Origin: Prosopocoilus inquinatus
Lineage: Eukaryota; Arthropoda; Insecta; Coleoptera; Lucanidae
Assembly: GCA_036172665.1 (NCBI GenBank)
Contig: JAYKNF010000059.1
Coordinates: forward strand, 1-64,000
DNA length: 64,000 bases
Reading direction: 5' to 3'
Part shown: positions 40,286-54,514 of the stretch, piece after piece
How the letters are laid out: the number at the start of each line of letters is the position of its first letter
Numbering within the stretch: position 1 is the stretch's first letter
Notes under the pieces: generated by a model
Told to the model about the DNA's origin: nothing
Seen by the model: the letters and a program-made list of their open reading frames with translations, nothing else
Database searches by the model: none
Program-made: the position numbers and the translations under genes

Positions 40286-43200
40286 GAAACAACACGCATT
40301 AGCGTTGTTCCTGTGATGTATCTAATCGATACTTACTCATCTATCATGTTATTTGGCGTTTCGATGGACTCCAGTAGCTCTGATGTGAGATACGACGTTT
40401 TCGGACGCAGCAGAAGCTGGAAATAGTTTTAAACGAAACAACACGCATTAGCGTTGTTCCTGTGATGTATCTAATCGATCCTTACTCATCTATCATGTTA
40501 TTTGACGTTTGGATGGACTCCAGTAACTCTGATGTGAGATACGAAATTATCGGACGCAGCAGAAGCTGGAAATAGTTTTAAATGAAACAACACGCATTAG
40601 CGTTGTGCCTGTGATGTATCTAATCGATCCTTACTCATCTATCATGTTATTTGACGTTTCGATGGACTCTAGTAACTCTGATGTGATATACGAAGTTTTT
40701 GGACGCAGCAGGAGCTAGAAATAGTTTTAAACGAAACAACACGTATTAGCGTTGTTCCTGTGATGTATCTAATCGATCCTTACTCATCTATCATGTTATT
40801 TGACGTTTGGATGGACTCCAGTAACTCTGATGTGAGATACGAAATTATCGGACGCAGCAGAAGCTGGAAATAGTTTTAAATGAAACAACACGCATTAGCG
40901 TTGTGCCTGTGATGTATCTAATCGATCCTTACTCATCTATCATGTTATTTGACGTTTCGATGGACTCTAGTAACTCTGATGTGATATACGAAGTTTTTGG
41001 ACGCAGCAGGAGCTAGAAATAGTTTTAAACGAAACAACACGTATTAGCGTTGTTCCTGTGATGTATCTAATCGATCCTTACTCATCTATCATGTTATTTG
41101 ACGTTTGGATGGACTCCAGTAACTCTGATGTGAGATACGAAATTATCGGACGCAGCAGAAGCTGGAAATAGTTTTAAATGAAACAACACGCATTAGCGTT
41201 GTGCCTGTGATGTATCTAATCGATCCTTACTCATCTATCATGTTATTTGACGTTTCGATGGACTCTAGTAACTCTGATGTGATATACGAAGTTTTTGGAC
41301 GCAGCAGGAGCTAGAAATAGTTTTAAACGAAACAACACGTATTAGCGTTGTTCCTGTGATGTATCTAATCGATCCTTACTCATCTATCATGTTATTTGAC
41401 GTTTGGATGGACTCCAGTATCTCTGATGTGAGATACGAAATTTTCGGACGCAGCAGAAGCTGGTAATAGTTTTAAACGAAACAACACGCATTAGCGTTGT
41501 TCCTGTGATGTATCTAAACAATCCTTACTTATCTAACATGTTATTTGACGTTTGGATGGACTCCAGTAAGTCTGATGTGAGATACAAAGTTTTTGGACGC
41601 AGCAGTAGCTGGAAATAGTTTAGAACGAAAAAGCACGTATTAGCGTTGTTCCTGTGATGTATCTAATCGATCCTTACTTAGCTACTATGTTATTTGACGT
41701 TTCGATGGACTCCAGTAACTCTAATGTGAGATACGAAATTTTCGGACGCAGCAGCAGCTGGAAATAGTTTTAAACGAAACAACACATATTAGCGTTGTTC
41801 CTGTGATGTAACTAATCGATCCTTACTCACCTATCATGTTATTTGACGTTTGGATGGGCTCCAGTAACTCTGAAGTGAGATACGAAGTTCTCGGACGCAG
41901 TGAAGCTGGAAATAGTTTTAAACGAAACAACACGCATTAGCGTTGTTCCTGTGATGTATCTAATCGATCCTTACTCATCTATCATGTTATTTGACGTTTG
42001 GATGGACTCCAGTAAGTCTGATGTGAGATACAAAGTTTTTGGACGCAGCAGGAGCTAGAAATAGTTTTAAACGAAACAACACGTATTAGCGTTGTTCCTG
42101 TGCTGTATCTAATCGATCCTTACTCATCTATCATCTTATTTGGCGTTTCGATGGACTCCAGTAGCTCTGATGTGAGATACGACGTTTTCGGACGCAGCAG
42201 AAGCTGGAAATAGTTTTAAACGAAACAACACGCATTAGCGTTGTTCCTGTGATGTATCTAATCGATCCTTACTCATCTATCATGTTATTTGACGTTTCGA
42301 TGGACTCCAGTAACTCTAATGTGAGAAACGAAATTTTCGGACGCAGCAGAAGCTGGAAATAGTTTTAAACGAAACAACACGCATTAGCGTTGTTCCTGTG
42401 ATGTATCTAATCGATCCTTACTCATCTATCATGTTATTTGACGTTTGGATGGACTCCAGTAAGTCTGATGTGAGATACAAAGTTTTTGGACGCAGCAGGA
42501 GCTGGAAATAGTTTTAAACGAAACAACACGTATTAGCGTTGTTCCTGTGCTGTATCTAATCGATCCTTACTTATCTATCATGTTATTTGACGTTTCGATG
42601 CACTCCAGTAACTCTGATGTGAGATACGAAGTTTTCGGACGCAGCAGAAGCTGGAAATAGTTTTAAACGAAACAACACGTATTAGCGTTGTTCCTGGGAT
42701 GTATCTAATCGATCCTTACTCATCTATCATGTTATTTGACGTTCGGATGGACTCCAGTAACTCTGATGTGAGATACAAAGTTTTTGGACGCAGCAGTAGC
42801 TGGAAATAGTTTAGAACGAAAAAACACGTATTAGCGTTGTTCCTGTGATGTATCTAATCGATCCTTACTTAGCTACTATGTTATTTGACGTTTCGATGGA
42901 CTCCAGTAACTCTAATGTGAGATACGAAATTTTCGGACGCAGCAGCAGCTGGAAATAGTTTTAAACGAAACAACACGCATTAGCGTTGTTCCTGTGATGT
43001 ATCTAATCGATCCTTACTCATCTATCATGTTATTTGACGTTTGGACGGACTCCAGTAACTCTGATGAGAGATACGACGTTTTTGGACGCAGCAGGAGCTG
43101 GAAATAGTTTTAAACGAAACAACACGTATTAGCGTTGTTCCTGTGCTGTTTCTAATCAATCCTTACTCATCTAACATGTTATTTGGCGTTTCGATGGACT

Positions 43201-44307
43201 CCAGTAACTTTGATGTGAGATACGAAGTTCTCGGACGCAGCTGAAGCTGGAAATTGTTTTAAACGAAACAACACGTATTAGCGTTGTTCCTGTGATGTAT
43301 CTAATCGATCCTTACTCATCTATCATGTTATTTGTCGTTTCGATGGACTCCAGTAGCTCTGATGTGAGATACGACGTTTTCGGACGCAGCAGAAGCTGGA
43401 AATAGTTTTAAACGAAACAACACGCATTAGCGTTGTTCCTGTGATGTATCTAATCGATCCTTACTCATCTAACATGTTATTTGGCGTTTCGATGGACTCC
43501 AGTAACTTTGATGTGAGATACGAAGTTCTCGGACGCAGCTGAAGCTGGAAATTGTTTTAAACGAAACAACACGTATTAGCGTTGTTCCTGTGATGTATCT
43601 AATCGATCCTTACTCATCTATCATGTTATTTGACGTTTGGATGGGCTCCAGTAACTCTGAAGTGAGATACGAAGTTCTCGGACGCAGCTGAAGCTGGAAA
43701 TAGTTTTAAACGAAACAACACGCATTAGCGTTGTTCCTGTGATGTATCTAATCGATCCTTACTCATCTATCATGTTATTTGACGTTTGGATGGACTCCAG
43801 TAACTCTGATGTGAGATACGAAATTATCGGACGCAGCAGAAGCTGGAAATAGTTTTAAATGAAACAACACGCATTAGCGTTGTTCCTGTGATGTATCTAA
43901 TCGATCCTTACTCACCTATCATGTTATTTGACGTTTGGATGGGCTCCAGTAACTCTGAAGTGAGATACGAAGTTCTCGGACGCAGCTGAAGCTGGAAATA
44001 GTTTTAAACGAAACAACACGCATTAGCGTTGTTCCTGTGATGTATCTAATCGATACTTACTCATCTATCATGTTATTTGACGTTTCGATGGACTCCAGTA
44101 ACTCTAATGTGAGAAACGAAATTTTCGGACGCAGCAGAAGCTGGAAATAGTTTTAAACGAAACAACACGCATTAGCGTTGTTCCTGTGATGTATCTAATC
44201 GATCCTTACTCATCTATCATGTTATTTGACGTTTGGATGGACTCCAGTAACTCTGATGTGAGATACGAAATTATCGGACGCAGCAGAAGCTGGAAATAGT
44301 TTTAAAT
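40286..44307 (+). repeat. 27-mer HOR with threefold B C dimer
   Basis: Order: A B C B C B C D E' N OF H I J H L M N O PQ RP Q R B F J B. 27 x 149 minus 1 bp (OF at 41776, cgcagtgaag). The B C dimer is present three times at 40435-41328, against two at 23006 and one in the 23-mer. The O at 42967 has gcatt and gtgatgtatc in place of acatatt and gtaac. PQ (43116) and RP (43265) form a rearranged pair found again at 58885-59182. Confidence 0.86.
43116..43413 (+). repeat. PQ and RP hybrid pair
   Basis: PQ keeps the P start (gtgctg, aatcaatcc), then has Q states from offset 59 (ctaac, ttggcg, actttg, aaattg). RP has an R-like start (gtatt, gatcc), then P states from offset 71 (tttgtcg, agctctg, cgtttt). 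Together they read as the two junctions of an out-of-step exchange between P and Q R. The same pair is at 58885 and 59034, followed in both places by Q R B F J B. Confidence 0.8.
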
Positions 44308-45946
44308 GAAACAACACGCATTAGCGTTGTTCCTGTGATGTATCTAATCGATACTTACTCATCTATCATGTTATTTGGCGTTTCGATGGACTCCAGTAGC
44401 TCTGATGTGAGATACGACGTTTTCGGACGCAGCAGAAGCTGGAAATAGTTTTAAACGAAACAACACGCATTAGCGTTGTTCCTGTGATGTATCTAATCGA
44501 TCCTTACTCATCTATCATGTTATTTGACGTTTGGATGGACTCCAGTAACTCTGATGTGAGATACAAAGTTTTTGGACGCAGCAGTAGCTGGAAATAGTTT
44601 AGAACGAAAAAACACGTATTAGCGTTGTTCCTGTGATGTATCTAATCGATCCTTACTTAGCTACTATGTTATTTGACGTTTCGATGGACTCCAGTAACTC
44701 TAATGTGAGATACGAAATTTTCGGACGCAGCAGCAGCTGGAAATAGTTTTAAACGAAACAACACATATTAGCGTTGTTCCTGTGATGTAACTAATCGATC
44801 CTTACTCATCTATCATGTTATTTGACGTTTGGACGGACTCCAGTAACTCTGATGAGAGATACGACGTTTTTGGACGCAGCAGGAGCTGGAAATAGTTTTA
44901 AACGAAACAACACGTATTAGCGTTGTTCCTGTGCTGTATCTAATCAATCCTTACTCATCTATCATGTTATTTGTCGTTTCGATGGACTCCAGTAGCTCTG
45001 ATGTGAGATACGACGTTTTCGGACGCAGCAGAAGCTGGAAATAGTTTTAAACGAAACAACACGCATTAGCGTTGTTCCTGTGATGTATCTAATCGATCCT
45101 TACTCATCTAACATGTTATTTGGCGTTTCGATGGACTCCAGTAACTTTGATGTGAGATACGAAGTTCTCGGACGCAGCTGAAGCTGGAAATTGTTTTAAA
45201 CGAAACAACACGTATTAGCGTTGTTCCTGTGATGTATCTAATCGATCCTTACTCATCTATCATGTTATTTGACGTTTGGATGGGCTCCAGTAACTCTGAA
45301 GTGAGATACGAAGTTCTCGGACGCAGCTGAAGCTGGAAATAGTTTTAAACGAAACAACACGCATTAGCGTTGTTCCTGTGATGTATCTAATCGATCCTTA
45401 CTCATCTATCATGTTATTTGACGTTTGGATGGACTCCAGTAACTCTGATGTGAGATACGAAATTATCGGACGCAGCAGAAGCTGGAAATAGTTTTAAATG
45501 AAACAACACGCATTAGCGTTGTTCCTGTGATGTATCTAATCGATCCTTACTCACCTATCATGTTATTTGACGTTTGGATGGGCTCCAGTAACTCTGAAGT
45601 GAGATACGAAGTTCTCGGACGCAGCTGAAGCTGGAAATAGTTTTAAACGAAACAACACGCATTAGCGTTGTTCCTGTGATGTATCTAATCGATACTTACT
45701 CATCTATCATGTTATTTGACGTTTCGATGGACTCCAGTAACTTTGATGTGAGATACGAAATCTTCGGACGCAGCAGAAGCTGGAAATAGTTTTAAACGAA
45801 ACAACACGCATTAGCGTTGTTCCTGTGATGTATCTAATCGATCCTTACTCATCTATCATGTTATTTGACGTTTGGATGGACTCCAGTAACTCTGATGTGA
45901 GATACGAAATTATCGGACGCAGCAGAAGCTGGAAATAGTTTTAAAT
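44308..45946 (+). repeat. 11-mer HOR: A BM N O P Q R B F J B
   Basis: Exactly 11 x 149 = 1639 bp, one of the shortest units. A B/M hybrid (44457) carries B states to about offset 98 and M states from 109 (caaagttttt, cagtagctgg, gtttagaac), skipping everything from C to L. The J at 45649 has actttg and a non-J gagatacgaaatcttc tract, a patch resembling Q inside J. Confidence 0.85.
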
Positions 45947-48900
45947 GAAACACACGCATTAGCGTTGTTCCTGTGATGTATCTAATCGATACTTACTCAT
46001 CTATCATGTTATTTGGCGTTTCGATGGACTCCAGTAGCTCTGATGTGAGATACGACGTTTTCGGACGCAGCAGAAGCTGGAAATAGTTTTAAACGAAACA
46101 ACACGCATTAGCGTTGTTCCTGTGATGTATCTAATCGATCCTTACTCATCTATCATGTTATTTGACGTTTGGATGGACTCCAGTAACTCTGATGTGAGAT
46201 ACGAAATTATCGGACGCAGCAGAAGCTGGAAATAGTTTTAAATGAAACAACACGCATTAGCGTTGTGCCTGTGATGTATCTAATCGATCCTTACTCATCT
46301 ATCATGTTATTTGACGTTTCGATGGACTCTAGTAACTCTGATGTGATATACGAAGTTTTTGGACGCAGCAGGAGCTAGAAATAGTTTTAAACGAAACAAC
46401 ACGTATTAGCGTTGTTCCTGTGATGTATCTAATCGATCCTTACTCATCTATCATGTTATTTGACGTTTGGATGGACTCTAGTAACTCTGATGTGATATAC
46501 GAAGTTTTTGGACGCAGCAGGAGCTAGAAATAGTTTTAAACGAAACAACACGTATTAGCGTTGTTCCTGTGATGTATCTAATCGATCCTTACTCATCTAT
46601 CATGTTATTTGACGTTTGGATGGACTCCAGTAACTCTGATGTGAGATACGAAATTATCGGACGCAGCAGAAGCTGGAAATAGTTTTAAATGAAACAACAC
46701 GCATTAGCGTTGTGCCTGTGATGTATCTAATCGATCCTTACTCATCTATCATGTTATTTGACGTTTCGATGGACTCTAGTAACTCTGATGTGATATACGA
46801 AGTTTTTGGACGCAGCAGGAGCTAGAAATAGTTTTAAACGAAACAACACGTATTAGCGTTGTTCCTGTGATGTATCTAATCGATCCTTACTCATCTATCA
46901 TGTTATTTGACGTTTGGATGGACTCCAGTAACTCTGATGTGAGATACGAAATTATCGGACGCAGCAGAAGCTGGAAATAGTTTTAAATGAAACAACACGC
47001 ATTAGCGTTGTGCCTGTGATGTATCTAATCGATCCTTACTCATCTATCATGTTATTTGACGTTTCGATGGACTCTAGTAACTCTGATGTGATATACGAAG
47101 TTTTTGGACGCAGCAGGAGCTAGAAATAGTTTTAAACGAAACAACACGTATTAGCGTTGTTCCTGTGATGTATCTAATCGATCCTTACTCATCTATCATG
47201 TTATTTGACGTTTGGATGGACTCCAGTATCTCTGATGTGAGATACGAAATTTTCGGACGCAGCAGAAGCTGGTAATAGTTTTAAACGAAACAACACGCAT
47301 TAGCGTTGTTCCTGTGATGTATCTAAACAATCCTTACTTATCTAACATGTTATTTGACGTTTGGATGGACTCCAGTAAGTCTGATGTGAGATACAAAGTT
47401 TTTGGACGCAGCAGTAGCTGGAAATAGTTTAGAACGAAAAAGCACGTATTAGCGTTGTTCCTGTGATGTATCTAATCGATCCTTACTTAGCTACTATGTT
47501 ATTTGACGTTTCGATGGACTCCAGTAACTCTAATGTGAGATACGAAATTTTCGGACGCAGCAGCAGCTGGAAATAGTTTTAAACGAAACAACACATATTA
47601 GCGTTGTTCCTGTGATGTAACTAATCGATCCTTACTCACCTATCATGTTATTTGACGTTTGGATGGGCTCCAGTAACTCTGAAGTGAGATACGAAGTTCT
47701 CGGACGCAGCTGAAGCTGGAAATAGTTTTAAACGAAACAACACGCATTAGCGTTGTTCCTGTGATGTATCTAATCGATCCTTACTCATCTATCATGTTAT
47801 TTGACGTTTGGATGGACTCCAGTAAGTCTGATGTGAGATACAAAGTTTTTGGACGCAGCAGGAGCTAGAAATAGTTTTAAACGAAACAACACGTATTAGC
47901 GTTGTTCCTGTGCTGTATCTAATCGATCCTTACTCATCTATCATCTTATTTGGCGTTTCGATGGACTCCAGTAGCTCTGATGTGAGATACGACGTTTTCG
48001 GACGCAGCAGAAGCTGGAAATAGTTTTAAACGAAACAACACGCATTAGCGTTGTTCCTGTGATGTATCTAATCGATCCTTACTCATCTATCATGTTATTT
48101 GACGTTTCGATGGACTCCAGTAACTCTAATGTGAGAAACGAAATTTTCGGACGCAGCAGAAGCTGGAAATAGTTTTAAACGAAACAACACGCATTAGCGT
48201 TGTTCCTGTGATGTATCTAATCGATCCTTACTCATCTATCATGTTATTTGACGTTTGGATGGACTCCAGTAAGTCTGATGTGAGATACAAAGTTTTTGGA
48301 CGCAGCAGGAGCTGGAAATAGTTTTAAACGAAACAACACGTATTAGCGTTGTTCCTGTGCTGTATCTAATCGATCCTTACTCACCTATCATGTTATTTGA
48401 CGTTTGGATGGGCTCCAGTAACTCTGAAGTGAGATACGAAGTTCTCGGACGCAGCTGAAGCTGGAAATAGTTTTAAACGAAACAACACGCATTAGCGTTG
48501 TTCCTGTGATGTATCTAATCGATACTTACTCATCTATCATGTTATTTGGCGTTTCGATGGACTCCAGTAACTCTAATATGAGAAACGAAATTTTCGGACG
48601 CAGCAGAAGCTGGAAATAGTTTTAAACGAAACAACACGCATTAGCGTTGTTCCTGTGATGTATCTAATCGATCCTTACTCATCTATCATGTTATTTGACG
48701 TTTGGATGGACTCCAGTAAGTCTGATGTGAGATACAAAGTTTTTGGACGCAGCAGGAGCTAGAAATAGTTTTAAACGAAACAACACGTATTAGCGTTGTT
48801 CCTGTGCTGTATCTAATCGATCCTTACTCATCTATCATCTTATTTGGCGTTTCGATGGACTCCAGTAGCTCTGATGTGAGATACGACGTTTTCGGACGCA

Positions 48901-51309
48901 GCAGAAGCTGGAAATAGTTTTAAACGAAACAACACGCATTAGCGTTGTTCCTGTGATGTATCTAATCGATACTTACTCATCTATCATGTTATTTGACGTT
49001 TCGATGGACTCCAGTAACTCTAATGTGAGAAACGAAATTTTCGGACGCAGCAGAAGCTGGAAATAGTTTTAAACGAAACAACACGTATTAGCGTTGTTCC
49101 TGGGATGTATCTAATCGATCCTTACTCATCTATCATGTTATTTGACGTTTGGATGGACTCCAGTAACTCTGATGTGAGATACAAAGTTTTTGGACGCAGC
49201 AGGAGCTGGAAATAGTTTTAAACGAAACAACACGTATTAGCGTTGTTCCTGTGCTGTATCTAATCGATCCTTACTTATCTATCATGTTATTTGACGTTTC
49301 GATGCACTCCAGTAACTCTGATGTGAGATACGAAGTTTTCGGACGCAGCAGAAGCTGGAAATAGTTTTAAACGAAACAACACGTATTAGCGTTGTTCCTG
49401 GGATGTATCTAATCGATCCTTACTCATCTATCATGTTATTTGACGTTCGGATGGACTCCAGTAACTCTGATGTGAGATACAAAGTTTTTGGACGCAGCAG
49501 TAGCTGGAAATAGTTTAGAACGAAAAAACACGTATTAGCGTTGTTCCTGTGATGTATCTAATCGATCCTTACTTAGCTACTATGTTATTTGACGTTTCGA
49601 TGGACTCCAGTAACTCTAATGTGAGATACGAAATTTTCGGACGCAGCAGCAGCTGGAAATAGTTTTAAACGAAACAACACATATTAGCGTTGTTCCTGTG
49701 ATGTAACTAATCGATCCTTACTCATCTATCATGTTATTTGACGTTTGGACGGACTCCAGTAACTCTGATGAGAGATACGACGTTTTTGGACGCAGCAGGA
49801 GCTGGAAATAGTTTTAAACGAAACAACACGTATTAGCGTTGTTCCTGTGCTGTATCTAATCAATCCTTACTCATCTATCATGTTATTTGACGTTTCGATG
49901 GACTCTAGTAACTCTGATGTGATATACGAAGTTTTTGGACGCAGCAGGAGCTAGAAATAGTTTTAAACGAAACAACACGTATTAGCGTTGTTCCTGTGAT
50001 GTATCTAATCGATCCTTACTCATCTATCATGTTATTTGACGTTTGGATGGACTCCAGTAAGTCTGATGTGAGATACAAAGTTTTTGGACGCAGCAGGAGC
50101 TAGAAATAGTTTTAAACGAAACAACACGCATTAGCGTTGTTCCTGTGATGTATCTAATCGATCCTTACTCACCTATCATGTTATTTGACGTTTGGATGGG
50201 CTCCAGTAACTCTGAAGTGAGATACGAAGTTCTCGGACGCATCTGAAGCTGGAAATAGTTTTAAACGAAACAACACGCATTAGCGTTGTTCCTGTGATGT
50301 ATCTAATCGATACTTACTCATCTATCATGTTATTTGACGTTTCGATGGACTCCAGTAACTCTAATGTGAGAAACGAAATTTTCGGACGCAGCAGAAGCTG
50401 GAAATAGTTTTAAACGAAACAACACGCATTAGCGTTGTTCCTGTGATGTATCTAATCGATCCTTACTCATCTATCATGTTATTTGACGTTTGGATGGACT
50501 CCAGTAACTCTGATGTGAGATACGAAATTATCGGACGCAGCAGAAGCTGGAAATAGTTTTAAATGAAACAACACGCATTAGCGTTGTGCCTGTGATGTAT
50601 CTAATCGATCCTTACTCATCTATCATGTTATTTGACGTTTCGATGGACTCTAGTAACTCTGATGTGATATACGAAGTTTTTGGACGCAGCAGGAGCTAGA
50701 AATAGTTTTAAACGAAACAACACGTATTAGCGTTGTTCCTGTGATGTATCTAATCGATCCTTACTCATCTATCATGTTATTTGACGTTTGGATGGACTCC
50801 AGTAAGTCTGATGTGAGATACAAAGTTTTTGGACGCAGCAGGAGCTAGAAATAGTTTTAAACGAAACAACACGTATTAGCGTTGTTCCTGTGCTGTATCT
50901 AATCGATCCTTACACATCTATCATCTTATTTGGCGTTTCGATGGACTCCAGTAGCTCTGATGTGAGATACGACGTTTTCGGACGCAGCAGAAGCTGGAAA
51001 TAGTTTTAAACGAAACAACACGCATTAGCGTTGTTCCTGTGATGTATCTAATCGATCCTTACTCATCTATCATGTTATTTGACGTTTGGATGGACTCCAG
51101 TAACTCTGATGTGAGATACGAAATTATCGGACGCAGCAGAAGCTGGAAATAGTTTTAAATGAAACAACACGCATTAGCGTTGTGCCTGTGATGTATCTAA
51201 TCGATCCTTACTCATCTATCATGTTATTTGACGTTTCGATGGACTCTAGTAACTCTGATGTGATATACGAAGTTTTTGGACGCAGCAGGAGCTAGAAATA
51301 GTTTTAAAC
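45947..51309 (+). repeat. 36-mer compound HOR, strongly rearranged
   Basis: Order: A B C C* B C B C D E' N OF H I J H LF G H I J K L M N O PC H F J B C H I B C. 36 monomers minus 1 bp (A at 45947, gaaacacacg). C* at 46393 is C-like (ctctag, gatata) with tttgg at offset 77. LF (48330) joins L (gtgctg) to F (cacctatc), and PC (49820) joins P (aatcaatcc) to C (ctctag). F at 50118 has cgcatctgaag, repeated only at 61418. I at 50863 has tacacatc. Toward its right end it leads into the divergent island. Confidence 0.85.
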
Positions 51310-53842
51310 GAAACAACACGTATTAGCGTTGTTCCTGTGATGTATCTAATCGATCCTTACTCATCTATCATGTTATTTGACGTTTGGACGGACTCCAGTA
51401 ACTCTGATGTGAGATACAAAGTTATCGGACGCAGCAGAAGCTGGAAATAGTTTTAAACGAAACAACACGCATTAGCGTTGTTCCTGTGATGTATCTAATC
51501 GATCCTTACTCATCTATCATGTTATTTGACGTTTGGACGGACTCCAGTAACTCTGATGTGAGATACAAAGTTATCGGACGCAGCAGAAGCTGGAAATTGT
51601 TTTAAACGAAACAACACGTATTAGCGTTGTTCCTGTGATGTATCTAATCGATCCTTACTCATCTATCATGTTATTTGACGTTTGGATGGGCTCCAGTAAC
51701 TCTGAAGTGAGATACGAAGTTATCGGACGCAGCAGAAGCTGGAAATAGTTTTAAACGAAACAACACGTATTAGCGTTGTTCCTGTGATGTATCTAATTGA
51801 TCCTTACTCATCTATCATGTTATTTGACGTTTGGATGGACTCCAGTAACTCTGATGTGAGATACAAAGTTTTTGGACGCAGCAGAAGCTGGAAATAGTTT
51901 TGAACGAAACAACACGTATTAGCGTTGTTCCTGTGATGTATCTAATCGATCCCTACTTAGCTACTATGTTATTTGACGTTTCGATGGACTCCAGTAACTC
52001 TAATGTGAGATACGAAATTTTCGGACGCAGCAGCAGCTGGAAATAGTTTTAAACGAAACAACACATATTAGCGTTGTTCCTGTGATGTAACTAATCGATC
52101 CTTACTCATCTATCATGTTATTTGACGTTTGGACGGACTCCAGTAACTCTGATGAGAGATACAAAGTTCTCGGACGCAGTAGAAGCTGGAAATAGTTTTG
52201 AACGAAACAACACGTATTAGCGTTGTTCCTGTGATGTATCTAAACGATTCTTACTTATCTAACATGTTATTTGACGTTTGGATGGACTCCAGTAAGTCTG
52301 ATGTGAGATACAAAGTTTTTGGACGCAGCAGGAGCTGGAAATAGTTTTAAACGAAACAACACGTATCAGCGTTGTTCCTGTGCTGTATCTAATCGATCCT
52401 TACTAATCTGTCATGTTATTTGGCGTTTCGATGGACTCCAGTAGCTCTGATGTGAGATACGACGTTTTCGGACGCAGCAGAAGCTCTAAATAGCTTTAAA
52501 AGAAACAACACGCATTAGCGTTGTTCCTGTGATGTATCTAATCGATCCTTACTCATCTATCATGTTATTTGGCGTTTCGATGGACTCCAGTAACTTTGAT
52601 GTGAGATACGAAGTTCTCGGACGCAGCTGAAGCTGGAAATAGTTTTAAATGAAACAACACGTATTAGCGTTGTTCCTGTGATGTATCTAATCGATCCTTA
52701 CTCATCTATCATGTTATTTGGCGTTTCGATGGACTCCAGTAACTTTGATGTGAGATACGAAGTTCTCGGACGCAGCTGAAGCTGGAAATAGTTTTAAACG
52801 AAACAACACGTATTAGCGTTGTTCCTGTGATGTATCTAATCGATCCTTACTTATCTATCATGTTATTTGACGTTTCGATGGACTCCAGTAACTATGATGT
52901 GAGATACGAAATTTTCGGACGCAGCAGAAGCTGGAAATAGTTTTAAACGAAACAACACGCATTAGCGTTGTTCCTGTGATGTACCTAATCGATCCTTACT
53001 CATCTGTCATGTTATTTGGCGTTTCGATGGACTCCAGTAACTCTGATGTGAGATACGAAATTTTCGGACGCAGCAGAAGCTGGAAATAGTTTTGAACGAA
53101 ACAACACGCATTAGCGTTGTTCCTGTGATGTATCTAAACGATCCTTACTTATCTATCATGTTATTTGATATTACGATGGACTCCAGTAACTCTGATGTGA
53201 GATAAGAAGTTTTCGAACGCAGCAGAAGCTGGAAATAGTTTTAAGCGAAACAACACGTATTAGCGTTGTTCCTGTGATGTATCTAATCGATCCTTACTCA
53301 TCTATCATGTTATTTGACGTTTGAATGGACTCCAGTAACTCTGGTGTGAGATACAAATTTCTCGGACGCAGCAGAAGCTGGAAATAGTTTTGAACGAAAC
53401 AACACGTATTAGCGTTGTTCCTGTGATGTATCTAATCGATCCTTACTCATCTATCATGTTATTTGACGTTTGGACGGACTCCAGTAACTCTGATGTGAGA
53501 TACAAAGTTATCGGACGCAGCAGAAGCTGGAAATAGTTTTAAACGATACAACACGTATTAGCGTTGTTCCTGTGATGTATCTAATTGATCCTTACTCATC
53601 TATCATGTTATTTGACGTTTGGATGGACTCCAGTAACTCTGATGTGAGATACAAAGTTTTTGGACGCAGCAGAAGCTGGAAATAGTTTTGAACGAAACAA
53701 CACGTATTAGCGTTGTTCCTGTTATGTATCTAATCGATCCCTACTTAGCTACTATGTTATTTGACGTTTCGATGGACTCCAGTAACTCTGATGTGAGATA
53801 CGAAATTTTCGGACGCAGCAGAAGCTGGAAATAGTTTTAAAT

Positions 53843-53918
53843 GAAACAACACGCATTAGCGTTGTTCCTGTGATGTATGTAATCGATCCTTACTCATCTA
53901 TCATGTTATTTGACGTTT
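53843..53918 (+). repeat. Truncated monomer, 76 bp
   Basis: The monomer is normal to offset 76 (gacgttt) and then joins directly to the next monomer, whose start reads caaacaacacg with c in place of g. The missing part is 73 bp, offsets 77-149, including the whole variable region. No insertion lies at the join. It also carries a private atgtatgtaatc change. Confidence 0.9.
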
Positions 53919-54514
53919 CAAACAACACGTATTAGCGTTGTTCCTGTGCTGTATCTAATCGATCCTTACTCATCTATCATGTTATTTGGCGTTTCGATGG
54001 ACTCCAGTAACTATGATGTGAGATACGAAATTTTCGGACGCAGCAGAAGCTGGAAATAGTTTTAAACGAAACAACACGCATTAGCGTTGTTCCTGTGATG
54101 TATCTAATCGATCCTTACTCATCTGTCATGTTATTTGACGTTTCGATGGACTCTAGTAACTCTGATGTGAGATACGAAGTTTTTGGACGCAGCAAGAGCT
54201 GGAAATACTTTTAAACGAAACAACACGTATTAGCGTTATTCCTGTGATGTATCTAATCGATCCTTACTCATCTATCATGTTATTTGACGTTTGGATGGAC
54301 TCCAGTATCTCTGATGTGAGATACGAAATTTTCGGACGCAGCAGAAGCTGGAAATAGTTTAAAACGAAACAACACGCATTAGCGTTGTTCCTGTGATGTA
54401 TCTAAACGATCCTTACTTATCTAACATGTTATTTGACGTTTGGATGGACTCCAGTAAGTCTGATGTAGGATACAAAGTCCTCGGAAGCAGCAGAAGCTGG
54501 AAATAGTTTTAAAC

